Shown one piece after another: positions 37,708 through 47,132 of a stretch of 64,000 bases of DNA. The first letter of the stretch is position 1. The number at the start of each line of letters is the position of its first letter. The position numbers and the translations under genes were made by a program. The notes under the pieces were generated by a model. It had not been told where the DNA came from. It saw only the letters and a program-made list of their open reading frames with translations, and made no database searches. Where the stretch lies: positions 785,325 to 849,324 of the forward strand of contig NZ_WFLM01000001.1 in the NCBI RefSeq assembly GCF_009208775.1. The letters run 5' to 3'. This DNA is from Silvanigrella paludirubra (lineage in GTDB: Bacteria > Bdellovibrionota_B > Oligoflexia > Silvanigrellales > Silvanigrellaceae).

Positions 37708-38381
37708 TTAAAATAGAAAATGTGCATGTAAGTTTTGGCGAATTCAAAGCTCTTCAACAAATAAATTGCGCAATAAACGAAAAAGATTTTATATTAATAC
37801 TAGGTCATAATGGTGCTGGTAAATCTACTTTATTAGATACCGTATCAGGTCGTATTATACCAACACAAGGTAAAATATTTCGGAATAATACAGATATCAC
37901 AACACTTTCCGAAGCAAAAAGATCTCAATTTATTAGTCGCGTTTTTCAAAATACCCATATGGGCTCTGTTGCAACCATGACTGTTGCTGAAAACTTAGCC
38001 ATGGCAACATTAAAAGGAAAAATAGCCGGATTTAAATCGGCCATTAAAAATTTTCCAGAATATATTGTTGAAGAAACTCTTAAACCATTAAATCTTCGTT
38101 TAGAAGAACATTTAAATACGCCAATTGGTAAATTATCAGGTGGTCAAAGACAAATCATTACCATAGTAATGGCCACATTATGTGACCCCGATATTTTACT
38201 ATTAGATGAACCAACGGCTGCTCTCGATCCTGTTTCAACAGAAAACTTACTACAATTTGTTCATAACTTTACTAAACAAAGAAAAATGGCCACAATGATG
38301 ATTACTCATGATGAACAACGTGCCAAATTTTTAGCCAACAGAACATGGGTTTTGCAAAAAGGATTTTTACAGACTGAATAA
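37704..38381 (+). CDS. TrpZ-type ABC transporter ATPase
   Basis: 225 aa nucleotide-binding subunit: Walker A LGHNGAGKST, Q-loop FQNTHMGSV, ABC signature LSGGQRQ, Walker B ILLLDEPTAALD and H-loop MITHDE. It drives uptake through the TrpY-type permease. Last gene of the transporter operon; a short A:T hairpin with T-rich tail follows (CATAAT/ATTATG, ~38390-38413) but is weak. Confidence 0.93.
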   Translation: MIKIENVHVSFGEFKALQQINCAINEKDFILILGHNGAGKSTLLDTVSGRIIPTQGKIFRNNTDITTLSEAKRSQFISRVFQNTHMGSVATMTVAENLAMATLKGKIAGFKSAIKNFPEYIVEETLKPLNLRLEEHLNTPIGKLSGGQRQIITIVMATLCDPDILLLDEPTAALDPVSTENLLQFVHNFTKQRKMATMMITHDEQRAKFLANRTWVLQKGFLQTE

Positions 38382-38448
38382 AAAAATCATAATTAATAAG
38401 TATTTTTATTATGTTTCTTTATAAATGTGTTTTTAAGGTAGCTAAAAT

Positions 38449-38937
38449 TTATTTAAAATTAATTTCAGTACCAAAGTTGTCTGAAAAACAATCTGCATTA
38501 TTTAATTTCCAATCTACCCTATCCATTTGACCCGGCCCATAAGGGGCGACCACAAAAATACAAGTTTTTTTACGATTTGGTACCTTAATCAAATCTTCAT
38601 CATTTCTTACGCCCGTAAAAGAATAAATCGAATTAAATGATTTTGCTTCAGTAACAATCATACCAAATTTTCGAGTCGTATTTATGGGAATTTCAATTTT
38701 TTGATTTAAATCTAATGGATTGCAAGATTCATCTACAAAAATAATATTATTTTCATAAACTCGAGAAATTTGAAGAAACCAATTATATTTATTGTCTTTA
38801 TTATTTATTGTATACCAAACATGGACCCTCTTTAAATTTCCGTTTATTTGGCAACTAGGATTTCCCGTAAAACCAAATATAGGAAATGAACTTAAAAAAA
38901 ATAAGACCGTAGTTAATTTTAAAAAACGCAAAAGCAT
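38449..38937 (-). CDS. Secreted protein of unknown function with four cysteines
   Basis: 162 aa with a clear signal peptide (~1-23, ending FGFTG). The mature part has four Cys (PSCQ, ESCNP, KTCIF, ADCFS), probably two disulphides, and beta-rich sequence such as VHVWYTINNKDNKYNWFLQI. I recognise no family. It stands alone between the transporter operon and the trp operon on the opposite strand, with no sign of joint control. Confidence 0.7.
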   Translation of the reverse strand: MLLRFLKLTTVLFFLSSFPIFGFTGNPSCQINGNLKRVHVWYTINNKDNKYNWFLQISRVYENNIIFVDESCNPLDLNQKIEIPINTTRKFGMIVTEAKSFNSIYSFTGVRNDEDLIKVPNRKKTCIFVVAPYGPGQMDRVDWKLNNADCFSDNFGTEINFK

Positions 38938-39106
38938 AGCATTTCCTCCTAAAGAAAAAAGACAAATTAATGATAATGATTCTTATTTTCATATTAAAAT
39001 TTTGTCAAGTATCTATAATTATTGTTTTAAAATATTTATAAGAGCCTATTTATATTTATAAATGAGTCTAATTTTGAAAAAAGGGTCCTTAAAAAATTTG
39101 TTTTGC

Positions 39107-39135
39107 TTGACAAAAACACGACATCTTTGGTATCC
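39107..39135 (+). promoter_or_regulatory. Possible trp operon promoter
   Basis: TTGACA (39107-39112) with 17 bases to GTATCC (39130-39135). The -35 is good but the -10 is poor. An alternative, TTGGTA with TATCAC (39150-39155), would overlap the operator-like sequence directly. Confidence 0.4.
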
Positions 39136-39145
39136 ACAGAATAGC

Positions 39146-39163
39146 GCACTATCACACTGGTAC
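39146..39163. promoter_or_regulatory. TrpR-like operator before the trp operon
   Basis: GCACTATCACACTGGTAC has half-sites GCACTA and TGGTAC six bases apart, the same geometry as the TrpR operator GTACTAGTTAACTAGTAC. The half-sites agree at 10 of 12 bases, the whole at 12 of 18. It lies between the -35 box and the GGAGG ribosome site (39172-39176) of the first trp-operon gene. No trpR gene is in the window. Confidence 0.45.
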
Positions 39164-39184
39164 GCAAATATGGAGGTTTTTAAT

Positions 39185-40438
39185 ATGTTGCTTCAAAAGG
39201 ATTACACAAATACCAATAATTACAAGAAGTTTAAAATAGATTCCAAAAATCTATCTTGGACTCCAGACAGTTGGCGTTTGCATCCTGCTTTGCAACAGCC
39301 TACATTTCAAGACGCACGATTGTTTCAAAAATGTATAAAAAAACTGAAAGAGGCTTCTGAAATCGTATCTTTTGCTAAAATACAAGAATTAAAAAATAAA
39401 ATAGCAAGTGCAGAAAAGGGAAAATCTTTTCTTTTTCAAGCAGGAGATTGTGCAGAATTATTTAAAGACTGTACTTTTGATAGAGTAAAATTAAAAATAT
39501 TAGAACTAACGAAACAAAAAGAAATTTTACAATTGGGTTTAAATAAAGAAATTACTTTAATTGGAAGAATAGCAGGACAGTTTGCAAAACCCAGAAGTGA
39601 ATCATATGAAACAATTGAAAATATTACATTACCTGCTTATAGGGGTGATATAATTAATTCAAGTAAATTTACTTATGAGGCAAGAGTAAATAATCCAATT
39701 AATTTAATAAAATCTTATCATAAATCAAAAAAAGTTTTAAACTATGCTCAGATATTTAATAAAAACTCTAATATGTACTCCTCACATGAGGCATTGCTAC
39801 TTGATTATGAAAGTGCATTAACAAGATATGATGCCCGTTATAATCAATTTTATAATTCGAGCTCCCATTTTGTTTGGGTAGGTGAAAGAACTCGCCAAAT
39901 TAATGGAGCACATATTAAATATTTATCAGGAATAACAAATCCAATTGGTATTAAATTTAGTGAAAATATAACAACAGATGAATTGATTAAAATGGTAGAA
40001 ATATTAAATCCAAACCAAGAAAATGGAAAAATTGTTTTGATACCTAGAATGGGTCATCAAAAAATTTCAGATAATTTGCCAAAATTCATTCGTTCAATTC
40101 ATAAAGAAGGCTTCAATGTTACATGGATGAGTGATCCGATGCACGGAAACACAGAAAAAACAAAAAAAGGGATAAAAACGAGAAGTTTTAATAAAATATT
40201 AGATGAATTAATTCTGTCATTACAAATTCATAAATCTGAAAATTCTTTTTTAGGTGGCATGCATTTAGAAACTTCCCCAGATAACGTTACAGAGTGTACG
40301 GGAGGATTTCAAAATATTACGGAGAAAGATCTTCTTTTAAATTATCAAACAGCTTGCGACCCAAGGCTTAATTCTTTACAAACAATAGAAATAATCTCTC
40401 ATTTTATTAAGGAATATGTTAGGATATCAAATGAATAA
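39185..40438 (+). CDS. Class II DAHP synthase heading the trp operon
   Basis: Condenses phosphoenolpyruvate and erythrose 4-phosphate, the first step to chorismate. I start at the ATG at 39185 (GGAGG eight bases upstream); the frame extends to 39062 through the promoter/operator and has no ribosome site there. 417 aa, near or slightly below plant-type class II enzymes. Blocks are TPDSWRLHPALQQPTF, FQAGDCAELF, AGQFAKPRSE, VGERTRQINGAH, IPRMG, SDPMHGNT and GGMHLETSPDNVTEC. Lying at the head of trp genes it probably supplies tryptophan synthesis and may be the Trp-regulated isozyme (inference). It overlaps the next gene by eight bases. Confidence 0.93.
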   Translation: MLLQKDYTNTNNYKKFKIDSKNLSWTPDSWRLHPALQQPTFQDARLFQKCIKKLKEASEIVSFAKIQELKNKIASAEKGKSFLFQAGDCAELFKDCTFDRVKLKILELTKQKEILQLGLNKEITLIGRIAGQFAKPRSESYETIENITLPAYRGDIINSSKFTYEARVNNPINLIKSYHKSKKVLNYAQIFNKNSNMYSSHEALLLDYESALTRYDARYNQFYNSSSHFVWVGERTRQINGAHIKYLSGITNPIGIKFSENITTDELIKMVEILNPNQENGKIVLIPRMGHQKISDNLPKFIRSIHKEGFNVTWMSDPMHGNTEKTKKGIKTRSFNKILDELILSLQIHKSENSFLGGMHLETSPDNVTECTGGFQNITEKDLLLNYQTACDPRLNSLQTIEIISHFIKEYVRISNE

Positions 40439-42350
40439 TTTAATGGATCAAAATTTTTTATCTTACCCAAAAGAAACTTTTATTCCAAATAAAAATCATG
40501 TATCTGGAATTCTTTATTTTAATAGAATTGAATTAAAATCACACAGCGAAACTGGAAATTCTATTGCTTCTCAAATAAAATTAAACTCATCAAAATATTT
40601 TAGGACTGATGAAAAAGTAAGTAGTGATTTTTTCAAATTAAAAAAATCGGGCCAACTAGAGATTTTAAGAGAATTACAAGAAATTTCTAAAGTAAATAAT
40701 TTCCATTGTTTTATTATTTTAAGTTTTGAAGCTGCTCACGTAATTGAAGAAATTCCTATTTGCGATAATGATACCGTATTAGCTGAATTTACAATTAGTG
40801 AATGTTTATCTATTAATACAAATTTGTTTTTAAATCAAATTAAGAAGAATAATTTTAACGATTTAAAAATCCCAAATTGTGATTTAATTCATGATACAAG
40901 TAATCAATATTTTAAAAATTATGATAAAGTTATGGAACATTTTAAGGAAGGTGATGTTTATGAACTAGTTCTCTCAAGAAAATTAGAATTTAAAACGGAT
41001 CCATTACAAATGTTTAATTATTTAAAAAATTCTACTGCTTTGCAACGAGCGCCGTATCGCTTTGCCTTAAATTTTTTTCAAACTGATATTATTGGTGCAA
41101 GTCCAGAAATTTTAATTGATATAGACAAAGAAAATGTAACAATGAAACCCATTAGTGGGTCTATTCGTAGAACTTCAAAAGAATATTTTTTAAGCGAACT
41201 TGAATTAATAGAATTAGAAAAACTTTACTCATCAGAAAAAGAAAAATGTGAGTTAGACATGTTAGTTGATCTTGCAAGAAATGATTTAAATCGATTTTGC
41301 AAAAATGTGTCTGTAAGCAATTACAGGGAGCCACTAATTCTAGAGCATATCATTCACACACAATCTACGGTAACAGGAAAATTAAAATCAGAATTTGATA
41401 GTATTGATGCCATACTTTCCTCTATCAATGCAGGTACACTTGTAGGCGTTCCAAAAAGAAAAGCAATGGAAATAATATCAAATTTAGAAAATGAGCCAAG
41501 AAAATTTTATGGTGGTAATTTAATTCATATTAAACCTGATGGAAATATTATTACTATTATTCTTATACGTACTGCATTTATAAATCAAAGTAAAATTACA
41601 TTTCAAGCTGGTTCTTCTTTAATTTTTGAAGCAAATAAAGATTACGAGTATTGGGAATGCGGTTCTAAATTAAAAAATATGCTTTCAATTATTAATCAAG
41701 ATCATTATTGTTTTAATGAAAACAAATCTCCTGAAGTTGTTATGAATTTAAATGCTAATTTTCGAAAAAATAAATCTCATAAGAAAAAACTTCTTATGAT
41801 CGAAAATTTTGATAGTTTTACATACAATCTTGTTTCTTTATTTGAAAATTGTGGTGCAGAAGTTGATATTATAAGAAATACAATTAAAGATTTTGACTTT
41901 TCAAAATATGATGGAATTATATTATCACCAGGCCCCTCTCATCCAAAAGATGCTGGCTATTTAATTAAACATATTCAAAATTTAATTGAAATAAAACCTA
42001 TTTTTGGAGTATGCCTTGGATTTCAAGCTATTATTGAAGCTTGCGGTGGTAAAGTTTCTAAATTAAAAAATCCTGTACATGGAAAAGCAAAAACCTGTTA
42101 CGTAGAAAATAGTAAAGTACTTTTTCAGTCACTACCAAATGAATTTGAAGTAGGTCGTTACCATTCTTTATTTGCAGAAAATATTCCAAAAAAAATAAAT
42201 ATTGTGGCTTATGATGAATTAAAAACTCCTTTGGCATTAGAATATTTAAATAATAAATCAAATGTATGTGCTGTACAATTTCATCCTGAAAGTTTTTTAA
42301 CAGGATTAATTGGTGAAAAAATGATTAAAAATTGGATGGAGTCTTTTTAA
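40431..42350 (+). CDS. trpE(G): Anthranilate synthase, fused TrpE-TrpG
   Basis: Makes anthranilate from chorismate and glutamine in one chain. 639 aa from the ATG at 40431 (AGGA upstream), shorter than the ~720 of Rhizobium-type fusions, mostly in the N-terminal domain. TrpE part: KPISGSIRRT, DMLVDLARNDL, HIIHTQSTVTG, NAGTLVGVPKRKAME, IRTAF. The usual QAGAG reads QAGSS here. TrpG amidotransferase part (~460-639): ENFDSFTYNL, nucleophile Cys in GVCLGFQA, VQFHPES. No LLES-type Trp feedback motif is obvious. The context with trpDCF, trpB and trpA argues for anthranilate rather than a phenazine precursor. Confidence 0.92.
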   Translation: MNNLMDQNFLSYPKETFIPNKNHVSGILYFNRIELKSHSETGNSIASQIKLNSSKYFRTDEKVSSDFFKLKKSGQLEILRELQEISKVNNFHCFIILSFEAAHVIEEIPICDNDTVLAEFTISECLSINTNLFLNQIKKNNFNDLKIPNCDLIHDTSNQYFKNYDKVMEHFKEGDVYELVLSRKLEFKTDPLQMFNYLKNSTALQRAPYRFALNFFQTDIIGASPEILIDIDKENVTMKPISGSIRRTSKEYFLSELELIELEKLYSSEKEKCELDMLVDLARNDLNRFCKNVSVSNYREPLILEHIIHTQSTVTGKLKSEFDSIDAILSSINAGTLVGVPKRKAMEIISNLENEPRKFYGGNLIHIKPDGNIITIILIRTAFINQSKITFQAGSSLIFEANKDYEYWECGSKLKNMLSIINQDHYCFNENKSPEVVMNLNANFRKNKSHKKKLLMIENFDSFTYNLVSLFENCGAEVDIIRNTIKDFDFSKYDGIILSPGPSHPKDAGYLIKHIQNLIEIKPIFGVCLGFQAIIEACGGKVSKLKNPVHGKAKTCYVENSKVLFQSLPNEFEVGRYHSLFAENIPKKINIVAYDELKTPLALEYLNNKSNVCAVQFHPESFLTGLIGEKMIKNWMESF

Positions 42351-44678
42351 ATGAAAAAAATTATAGAAGAGACTAATTACATAAGAAATATCCTTTTAAA
42401 TGAAGAAATTACTACAGAATTACTTTATAAAATTGGCACCAATTTAAAACCAGAAGTATTAGCAAACCTAGTTCTTGAAATAAAAAAACAAGGGAAATCT
42501 CCTCATAATTTAAATGAGATTATTTTAAGTGCCGATTTTCCTGTATTTGATATTGTTGGTACAGGTGGTATTGGTGGCAACAAATTAAACACTTCAACTC
42601 TTGTAAGCTTATTTGCTCGCAATTTTGGATTTCAGGTAATTAAACATGGAGGCCGTTCATCAACTGGAAAAGTAGGTGCTGTCGATTTTATTGAAAAATT
42701 AGGTATTTCTCTGGAATCTGTTTTTTTAAATGCTGCTGAATACTTTAGAGCAACTGGAATTGTTTTTTTAGCTGCTGCATATACTTATCCTATTTTTGCA
42801 AAAAGTGCTCCTATTCGAAAAAAAATGCAAGGACCTACAATTTTTAATTTGTTAGGACCACTTTTAAATCCAATTTCTGTTCAAGCTAAAATGATAGGAG
42901 CTTTTAATCAAAGTATTGCAAAAAAACTAGCTGAAACATGCAAAATATTAGATCAAAAAGCGGTTATTGTTACTTCAAAAGACGAGGAAGGTTATTTAGA
43001 TGAAGCTTCCCCATTTGCAAAGACTTATTTATATTTTTATAGAGATAAGGAAATATATAATTTTGAATTAGATCCTATTGAAAAAATAACTGATACTAGA
43101 GCATGTATTTTTTCAAATGGTGTTCATATTGCAAATGAACTTTTAAATTTAAAAGAAACAAATGAGACATTAATAGCTAAAAAATTAATTGCATTCAACC
43201 TTTCTATCTTGTGTATTTTAAATGAATTTCAATCATGCTGCAAAAATAATTTAAATAAATTATTAACTCAAATTCCTGAAAAAATAAATTTAAATTATAA
43301 AATAATTTTGGACCAAATGAATGAGCATATTTATTTAGTACAAAAAATAATTACAAGAATAAAACAAATAGAAAAAATAAGTACAAAAAGCCCAATTTTA
43401 GTTAAAAATAATTTAATTTCCTCGTCTATTAGAAATAATATTTCTCAAAATCTGAAACCAATTGAGTCCTTTTTTCAAAAAGAAAAATTACTTCTTGCTG
43501 AAATAAAATTAGCTAGACCACAAGAAAATTTTAACTCCAATTTATCTATAGAAGAAAGAATCAAATCATACCAAGATGCTGATGCAATTAGTGTCGTTAC
43601 TCACCCTTCTTTCTTAGGCTCAATTGATCTTTTACAAAAAGTTAGAAGCCTTACAACAAAACCAATTTTGGCAAAAGATTTTATAAGAACAGTTGAAGAA
43701 GCTCAAGCTTTAATAAATGCGGGAGCAAATGGAATTTTATTACTTCAAGACATGCTAAAAGAAGAAGAATTAAAAAACTTAGTTGAATATTGCAAAAATC
43801 AAAATGTTGCTTCATTTGTTGAAAGCTCATTTCAAATTCCTTCTTTAGGTGATTTTCATGTTTTAAATTCTCGCAATTTATTTTCACTCGAAGAAAATAA
43901 AGATTTTCGAGATTTTTTAATTCATTTTTCAAATACAAAAATAGAATCTTCTAAGATTGTTTTAGCAAGTAGTTTAAATTCTCATTTGGAAATTCGTAAT
44001 TGTTTGTCTATCTTTAAGGGCTGCATAGTAGGCTCGGCTTTTATGAGGTTTAGCAAAGTAAGCTCTATTCGAAATTTTATTTCTAAATGTATTAATAAAA
44101 AACCTACTATTAAATTTTGCGGGGCCCGTACTTTAAATGACATTGAACGCTCTATTGATTTAAATATAGATTTAATTGGAATAAATTTAATTCCTAGTTC
44201 AAAAAGATTTATTGGAAAAAATAATTTAATAAAATTAATACCAAGTTTGGAAAAAATACAAGATAAAATTTGTTTCATTACGAGAGACGATGTTTGTTTG
44301 GAATGTTTAAAACTTGTTTCACACTTTGAAAGTTTTGAGCAATGTTATTCTTTTCCAATGCTTATGAATAGAAAAAACTTAATTGTTTCTAATTCACAAA
44401 AATTTTTGGGCATGAATGCGTTTTTACTAGATAGTTCATTTCCCGGAAGCGGAATTGAAGAACAATATCCTAAAAATTTAAAGAAACAGTTCATTCCTGT
44501 TTATGCTAGTGGAGGCATTCATGAAAAAAATGTTTTATCACGTCTTAATGAATGCAAAGAAATGGGATGGTCACCCGTCGGCATAGACTGCGCAACGGGT
44601 GTAAGTAATTCTGATTTAACTGCACAACTTGACTCTTTCTCATTTGAAAAAATGAATTTACTTATTTCAAGGATTTGA
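42351..44678 (+). CDS. trpDCF: Trifunctional TrpD-TrpC-TrpF fusion
   Basis: 775 aa starting one base after trpE(G). Residues ~1-345: anthranilate phosphoribosyltransferase (IVGTGG, NLLGPLLNP, LDEAS). ~365-580: indole-3-glycerol-phosphate synthase, short, with Glu and Lys of AEIKLARP (~381), KDFI (~441), VESS and NSRNL (~507). ~585-775: phosphoribosylanthranilate isomerase with KFCGART (~588), LLDSSFPGSG (~693) and GIDCATGVS. The TrpD site is unusual: GTGGDG reads GTGGIG, KHGNR reads KHGGR, and the Arg that contacts anthranilate aligns with Pro (QGPT). The fusion should pass intermediates along three steps. TrpC-F fusions are common; the three-part order D-C-F is rarer. Confidence 0.9.
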   Translation: MKKIIEETNYIRNILLNEEITTELLYKIGTNLKPEVLANLVLEIKKQGKSPHNLNEIILSADFPVFDIVGTGGIGGNKLNTSTLVSLFARNFGFQVIKHGGRSSTGKVGAVDFIEKLGISLESVFLNAAEYFRATGIVFLAAAYTYPIFAKSAPIRKKMQGPTIFNLLGPLLNPISVQAKMIGAFNQSIAKKLAETCKILDQKAVIVTSKDEEGYLDEASPFAKTYLYFYRDKEIYNFELDPIEKITDTRACIFSNGVHIANELLNLKETNETLIAKKLIAFNLSILCILNEFQSCCKNNLNKLLTQIPEKINLNYKIILDQMNEHIYLVQKIITRIKQIEKISTKSPILVKNNLISSSIRNNISQNLKPIESFFQKEKLLLAEIKLARPQENFNSNLSIEERIKSYQDADAISVVTHPSFLGSIDLLQKVRSLTTKPILAKDFIRTVEEAQALINAGANGILLLQDMLKEEELKNLVEYCKNQNVASFVESSFQIPSLGDFHVLNSRNLFSLEENKDFRDFLIHFSNTKIESSKIVLASSLNSHLEIRNCLSIFKGCIVGSAFMRFSKVSSIRNFISKCINKKPTIKFCGARTLNDIERSIDLNIDLIGINLIPSSKRFIGKNNLIKLIPSLEKIQDKICFITRDDVCLECLKLVSHFESFEQCYSFPMLMNRKNLIVSNSQKFLGMNAFLLDSSFPGSGIEEQYPKNLKKQFIPVYASGGIHEKNVLSRLNECKEMGWSPVGIDCATGVSNSDLTAQLDSFSFEKMNLLISRI

Positions 44679-44689
44679 GGTTTTCAAAT

Positions 44690-45850
44690 ATGTTTAAATT
44701 AGCGAACAGTATGGAAATGCAAGATCGTTTTGTCACTCCACTTCTAGAAAATGCTTTAGAATTTTTAAATAAAGGGTTTTCATCTTATATTAATGAAAAG
44801 AATGAAAAAGAAAAATTAAAAGAATTATTACAAGACTTTTGCGGAAGAGAAACACCTCTTTTTGAAGCTAAAAATTTAAGTAAACTGTTTGGTGGAAAAA
44901 TATATATTAAAAGAGAAGATCTTGTTCATGGAGGAGCTCATAAATTAAACAATGCCATTGCTCAGTGTTCATTAGCAAAATACATGGGAATTCCCAATAT
45001 TATTGCTGAAACTGGAGCTGGACAACATGGTGTTGCATCTGCAATGGCAGGAGCTAATTTAGGATTATCTGTAAAAGTTTATCAGGGTGAAGTTGATATT
45101 CAGCGTCAAAAATTAAATGTGCTACGAATGAGATTATTTGGTGCTCAATTAATTTCTGTAACAGAAGGTAATGCTAAATTAAAAGAGGCCGTAAATGCGG
45201 CTATGCGTGATTGGGTTTCCTCTTATCAAAATCACTTTTACTGTATTGGTTCCATCGTTGGGCCCTTTCCATTTCCAAAGATGGTGCGAACATTTCAAAA
45301 AATAATTGGAGAAGAAACGAAATCTCAAATCATCCAAAAAACGGGAAAACTTCCCTCAGCTTTATTTGCTTGTGTCGGAGGAGGAAGTAATGCGGCAGGT
45401 ATGTTTACTCCTTTTGTAGACGAAATGAGTGTTGAACTCATTGGTTGTGAAGCTGAAGGTGCTGCGAGTTTAGAAAAAGGAAGTATGGGAATATTGCATG
45501 GTATGGAAACCCTTGTACTTCAAAATTCAGAAAGACAAATTGCTCAAACGCATTCCATTAGTGCTGGCTTAGATTACCCAGCCGTAGGACCATGGTTATG
45601 CGGTTTAAAACAAGAAAATAGATTATCACATTATTCGATTAATGACATAGAATGCATTGAAGCACTTCAGCTTTTAGCAAAAGAAGAAGGAATATTATGT
45701 GCTTTAGAATCTGCTCATGCTGTTGCGGGTGCAAAAAAATATTTAAATCACAATCCTGGTAAAACCATTGTTATTTGTTTAAGTGGACGAGGAGATAAAG
45801 ATTTAGATACGATATCAAAATATGTTAATTTAAGTGAGAATAAAATATGA
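44690..45850 (+). CDS. trpB: Tryptophan synthase beta subunit
   Basis: Joins indole and serine to tryptophan with pyridoxal phosphate. I choose the ATG at 44690, with GAGG nine bases before it; the frame also opens with a TTG five codons earlier. 386 aa. PLP Lys85 lies in GGAHKLNNA (commonly HTGAHKLNNA), the catalytic Glu in AETGAGQHGVASA, and the phosphate loop is GGGSNAAG. This is TrpB1-type, the form that partners TrpA. It overlaps trpA by ATGA. Confidence 0.97.
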   Translation: MFKLANSMEMQDRFVTPLLENALEFLNKGFSSYINEKNEKEKLKELLQDFCGRETPLFEAKNLSKLFGGKIYIKREDLVHGGAHKLNNAIAQCSLAKYMGIPNIIAETGAGQHGVASAMAGANLGLSVKVYQGEVDIQRQKLNVLRMRLFGAQLISVTEGNAKLKEAVNAAMRDWVSSYQNHFYCIGSIVGPFPFPKMVRTFQKIIGEETKSQIIQKTGKLPSALFACVGGGSNAAGMFTPFVDEMSVELIGCEAEGAASLEKGSMGILHGMETLVLQNSERQIAQTHSISAGLDYPAVGPWLCGLKQENRLSHYSINDIECIEALQLLAKEEGILCALESAHAVAGAKKYLNHNPGKTIVICLSGRGDKDLDTISKYVNLSENKI

Positions 45851-46602
45851 AAATTGGCATTTATTTTACAATTGGAGATTTAGGATTAAAAAATAGTTTA
45901 GCTATATTTAAAGGACTATTAGAGGGTCAAATTGATCTACTTGAAATAGGTTTACCATTTAGTGATCCATTATTAGATGGCACAACAATTCAAGAAAGTC
46001 ATGCAAGAGCTGTGAAGGAAAATATTTCTTGGGAAGAAATTTGCAACGCTCTTTCTGATTTAAAAAAAATGTGTAATTTGAATCAACAGATTTCAGTTAT
46101 GACAACTTCACAACATTTATATGATATAAATAGAAGAAGTAAACTTCCAACATTAGATGGTATTTTAATTTCTGATATTCGTCATAATATTCAAAATCCG
46201 TTTCCAGTTTCAACAAAAAGAGTTTGGTTTTTGAATCAAGAGATTGCTTTAAAAAAAGATAATTTATTTCCTCCAGAAGAAATATCCATGATTTATTTAA
46301 CTCGTGTTCAAGGAACTACAGGTGAAAATCAAAAAAATGAACTTTCAACTGAAATAGCTATCAATAGCTTAAAAAATATTTCAAATAAAGAAATATGGCT
46401 TGGTTTTGGAATTTCAAACCAAAAAGATATTTTAGAAGCGAAAAAACAAGGAGCATCTGGAGTTATCATTGGCAGTGCTTTTGTAAAAAAAATTACAGAT
46501 TATTATTTTAACCATTTATCAGAGTATGATGAAAGCCAAAAAATTAATTTTCTTTATCATTTTAGTAAAAACTATATTAACGAATTAAAACTGAATTTAT
46601 AA
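45847..46602 (+). CDS. trpA: Tryptophan synthase alpha subunit
   Basis: Splits indole-3-glycerol phosphate to indole for TrpB. 251 aa, about 16 shorter than E. coli at the N-terminus. Catalytic Glu33 and Asp44 sit in EIGLPFSDPLLDG with the same 11-residue spacing as Glu49/Asp60. Also seen: FTIGD (usually AGDP), YLTRVQGTTG and GFGISNQKDI, VIIGSAFV. Last gene of the trp operon. Confidence 0.95.
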   Translation: MKIGIYFTIGDLGLKNSLAIFKGLLEGQIDLLEIGLPFSDPLLDGTTIQESHARAVKENISWEEICNALSDLKKMCNLNQQISVMTTSQHLYDINRRSKLPTLDGILISDIRHNIQNPFPVSTKRVWFLNQEIALKKDNLFPPEEISMIYLTRVQGTTGENQKNELSTEIAINSLKNISNKEIWLGFGISNQKDILEAKKQGASGVIIGSAFVKKITDYYFNHLSEYDESQKINFLYHFSKNYINELKLNL

Positions 46603-46622
46603 TAACATATTCAATATAAAAT

Positions 46623-47132
46623 TTAATTAATATTGTTAAGATTTTCTTGAATATAATTTATTTGAACATTTTCATTTAAATTTAAATGCAATTCACTAAA
46701 TACTTCTACATTATATAAAGTATGTCTCTCAACACTGTTAATTGTAAAAAAACCTTTTGATAATTTATAGGAATCTATTCCAAATGGAATCCATTCCGAA
46801 AATCTTGTCCGAGCAGGCTGAGGAAATTCAAACTCCTTACCGAACGAATTTATACATTTTTGTTTTAAATCATTAATTTTATTTTCAGCATCTTTACCAG
46901 AAATATTAAAATATTCAAACGACATAATTTCATCTTCATAAGAATTATAAATTGTTTTTTTCTCACCTTTTATATAATAATTTTGACTATTTGGGTATTT
47001 CAACCATTTCCATTTTCGATCTTTATTTGCGCAATAAACTAAAAGATCTATTTCCTCTGCATAAACAAAAGAATGATTTACTAATAATATTGAAAAAAAG
47101 TATAATAAATATTTATTTGAAAATTTAATCAT
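46623..47132 (-). CDS. Secreted protein of unknown function
   Basis: 169 aa with a signal peptide (~1-25, ending FVYAEE). Mature protein has two Cys (VYCANK, QKCINSF), aromatic-rich and beta-like sequence. It is on the opposite strand after the trp operon and shares no clear homology with the similar-sized secreted protein at 38449. Function unknown. Confidence 0.7.
   Translation of the reverse strand: MIKFSNKYLLYFFSILLVNHSFVYAEEIDLLVYCANKDRKWKWLKYPNSQNYYIKGEKKTIYNSYEDEIMSFEYFNISGKDAENKINDLKQKCINSFGKEFEFPQPARTRFSEWIPFGIDSYKLSKGFFTINSVERHTLYNVEVFSELHLNLNENVQINYIQENLNNIN

Noticed and set aside
39062-39184. Longer N-terminus of DAHP synthase, with two Trp-Tyr pairs resembling a trp leader peptide
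   Set aside because: There is no ribosome site at 39062, and this stretch holds the promoter and operator-like sequence. GGAGG precedes the ATG at 39185. The Trp codons are too few and there is no separate stop, so it is not a leader peptide.
39185-42350. Phenazine cluster start (PhzC-like DAHP synthase plus PhzE-like fusion)
   Set aside because: The next genes are trpD-C-F, trpB and trpA, which makes a tryptophan operon the simpler reading; no phzB, D, F or G follows.
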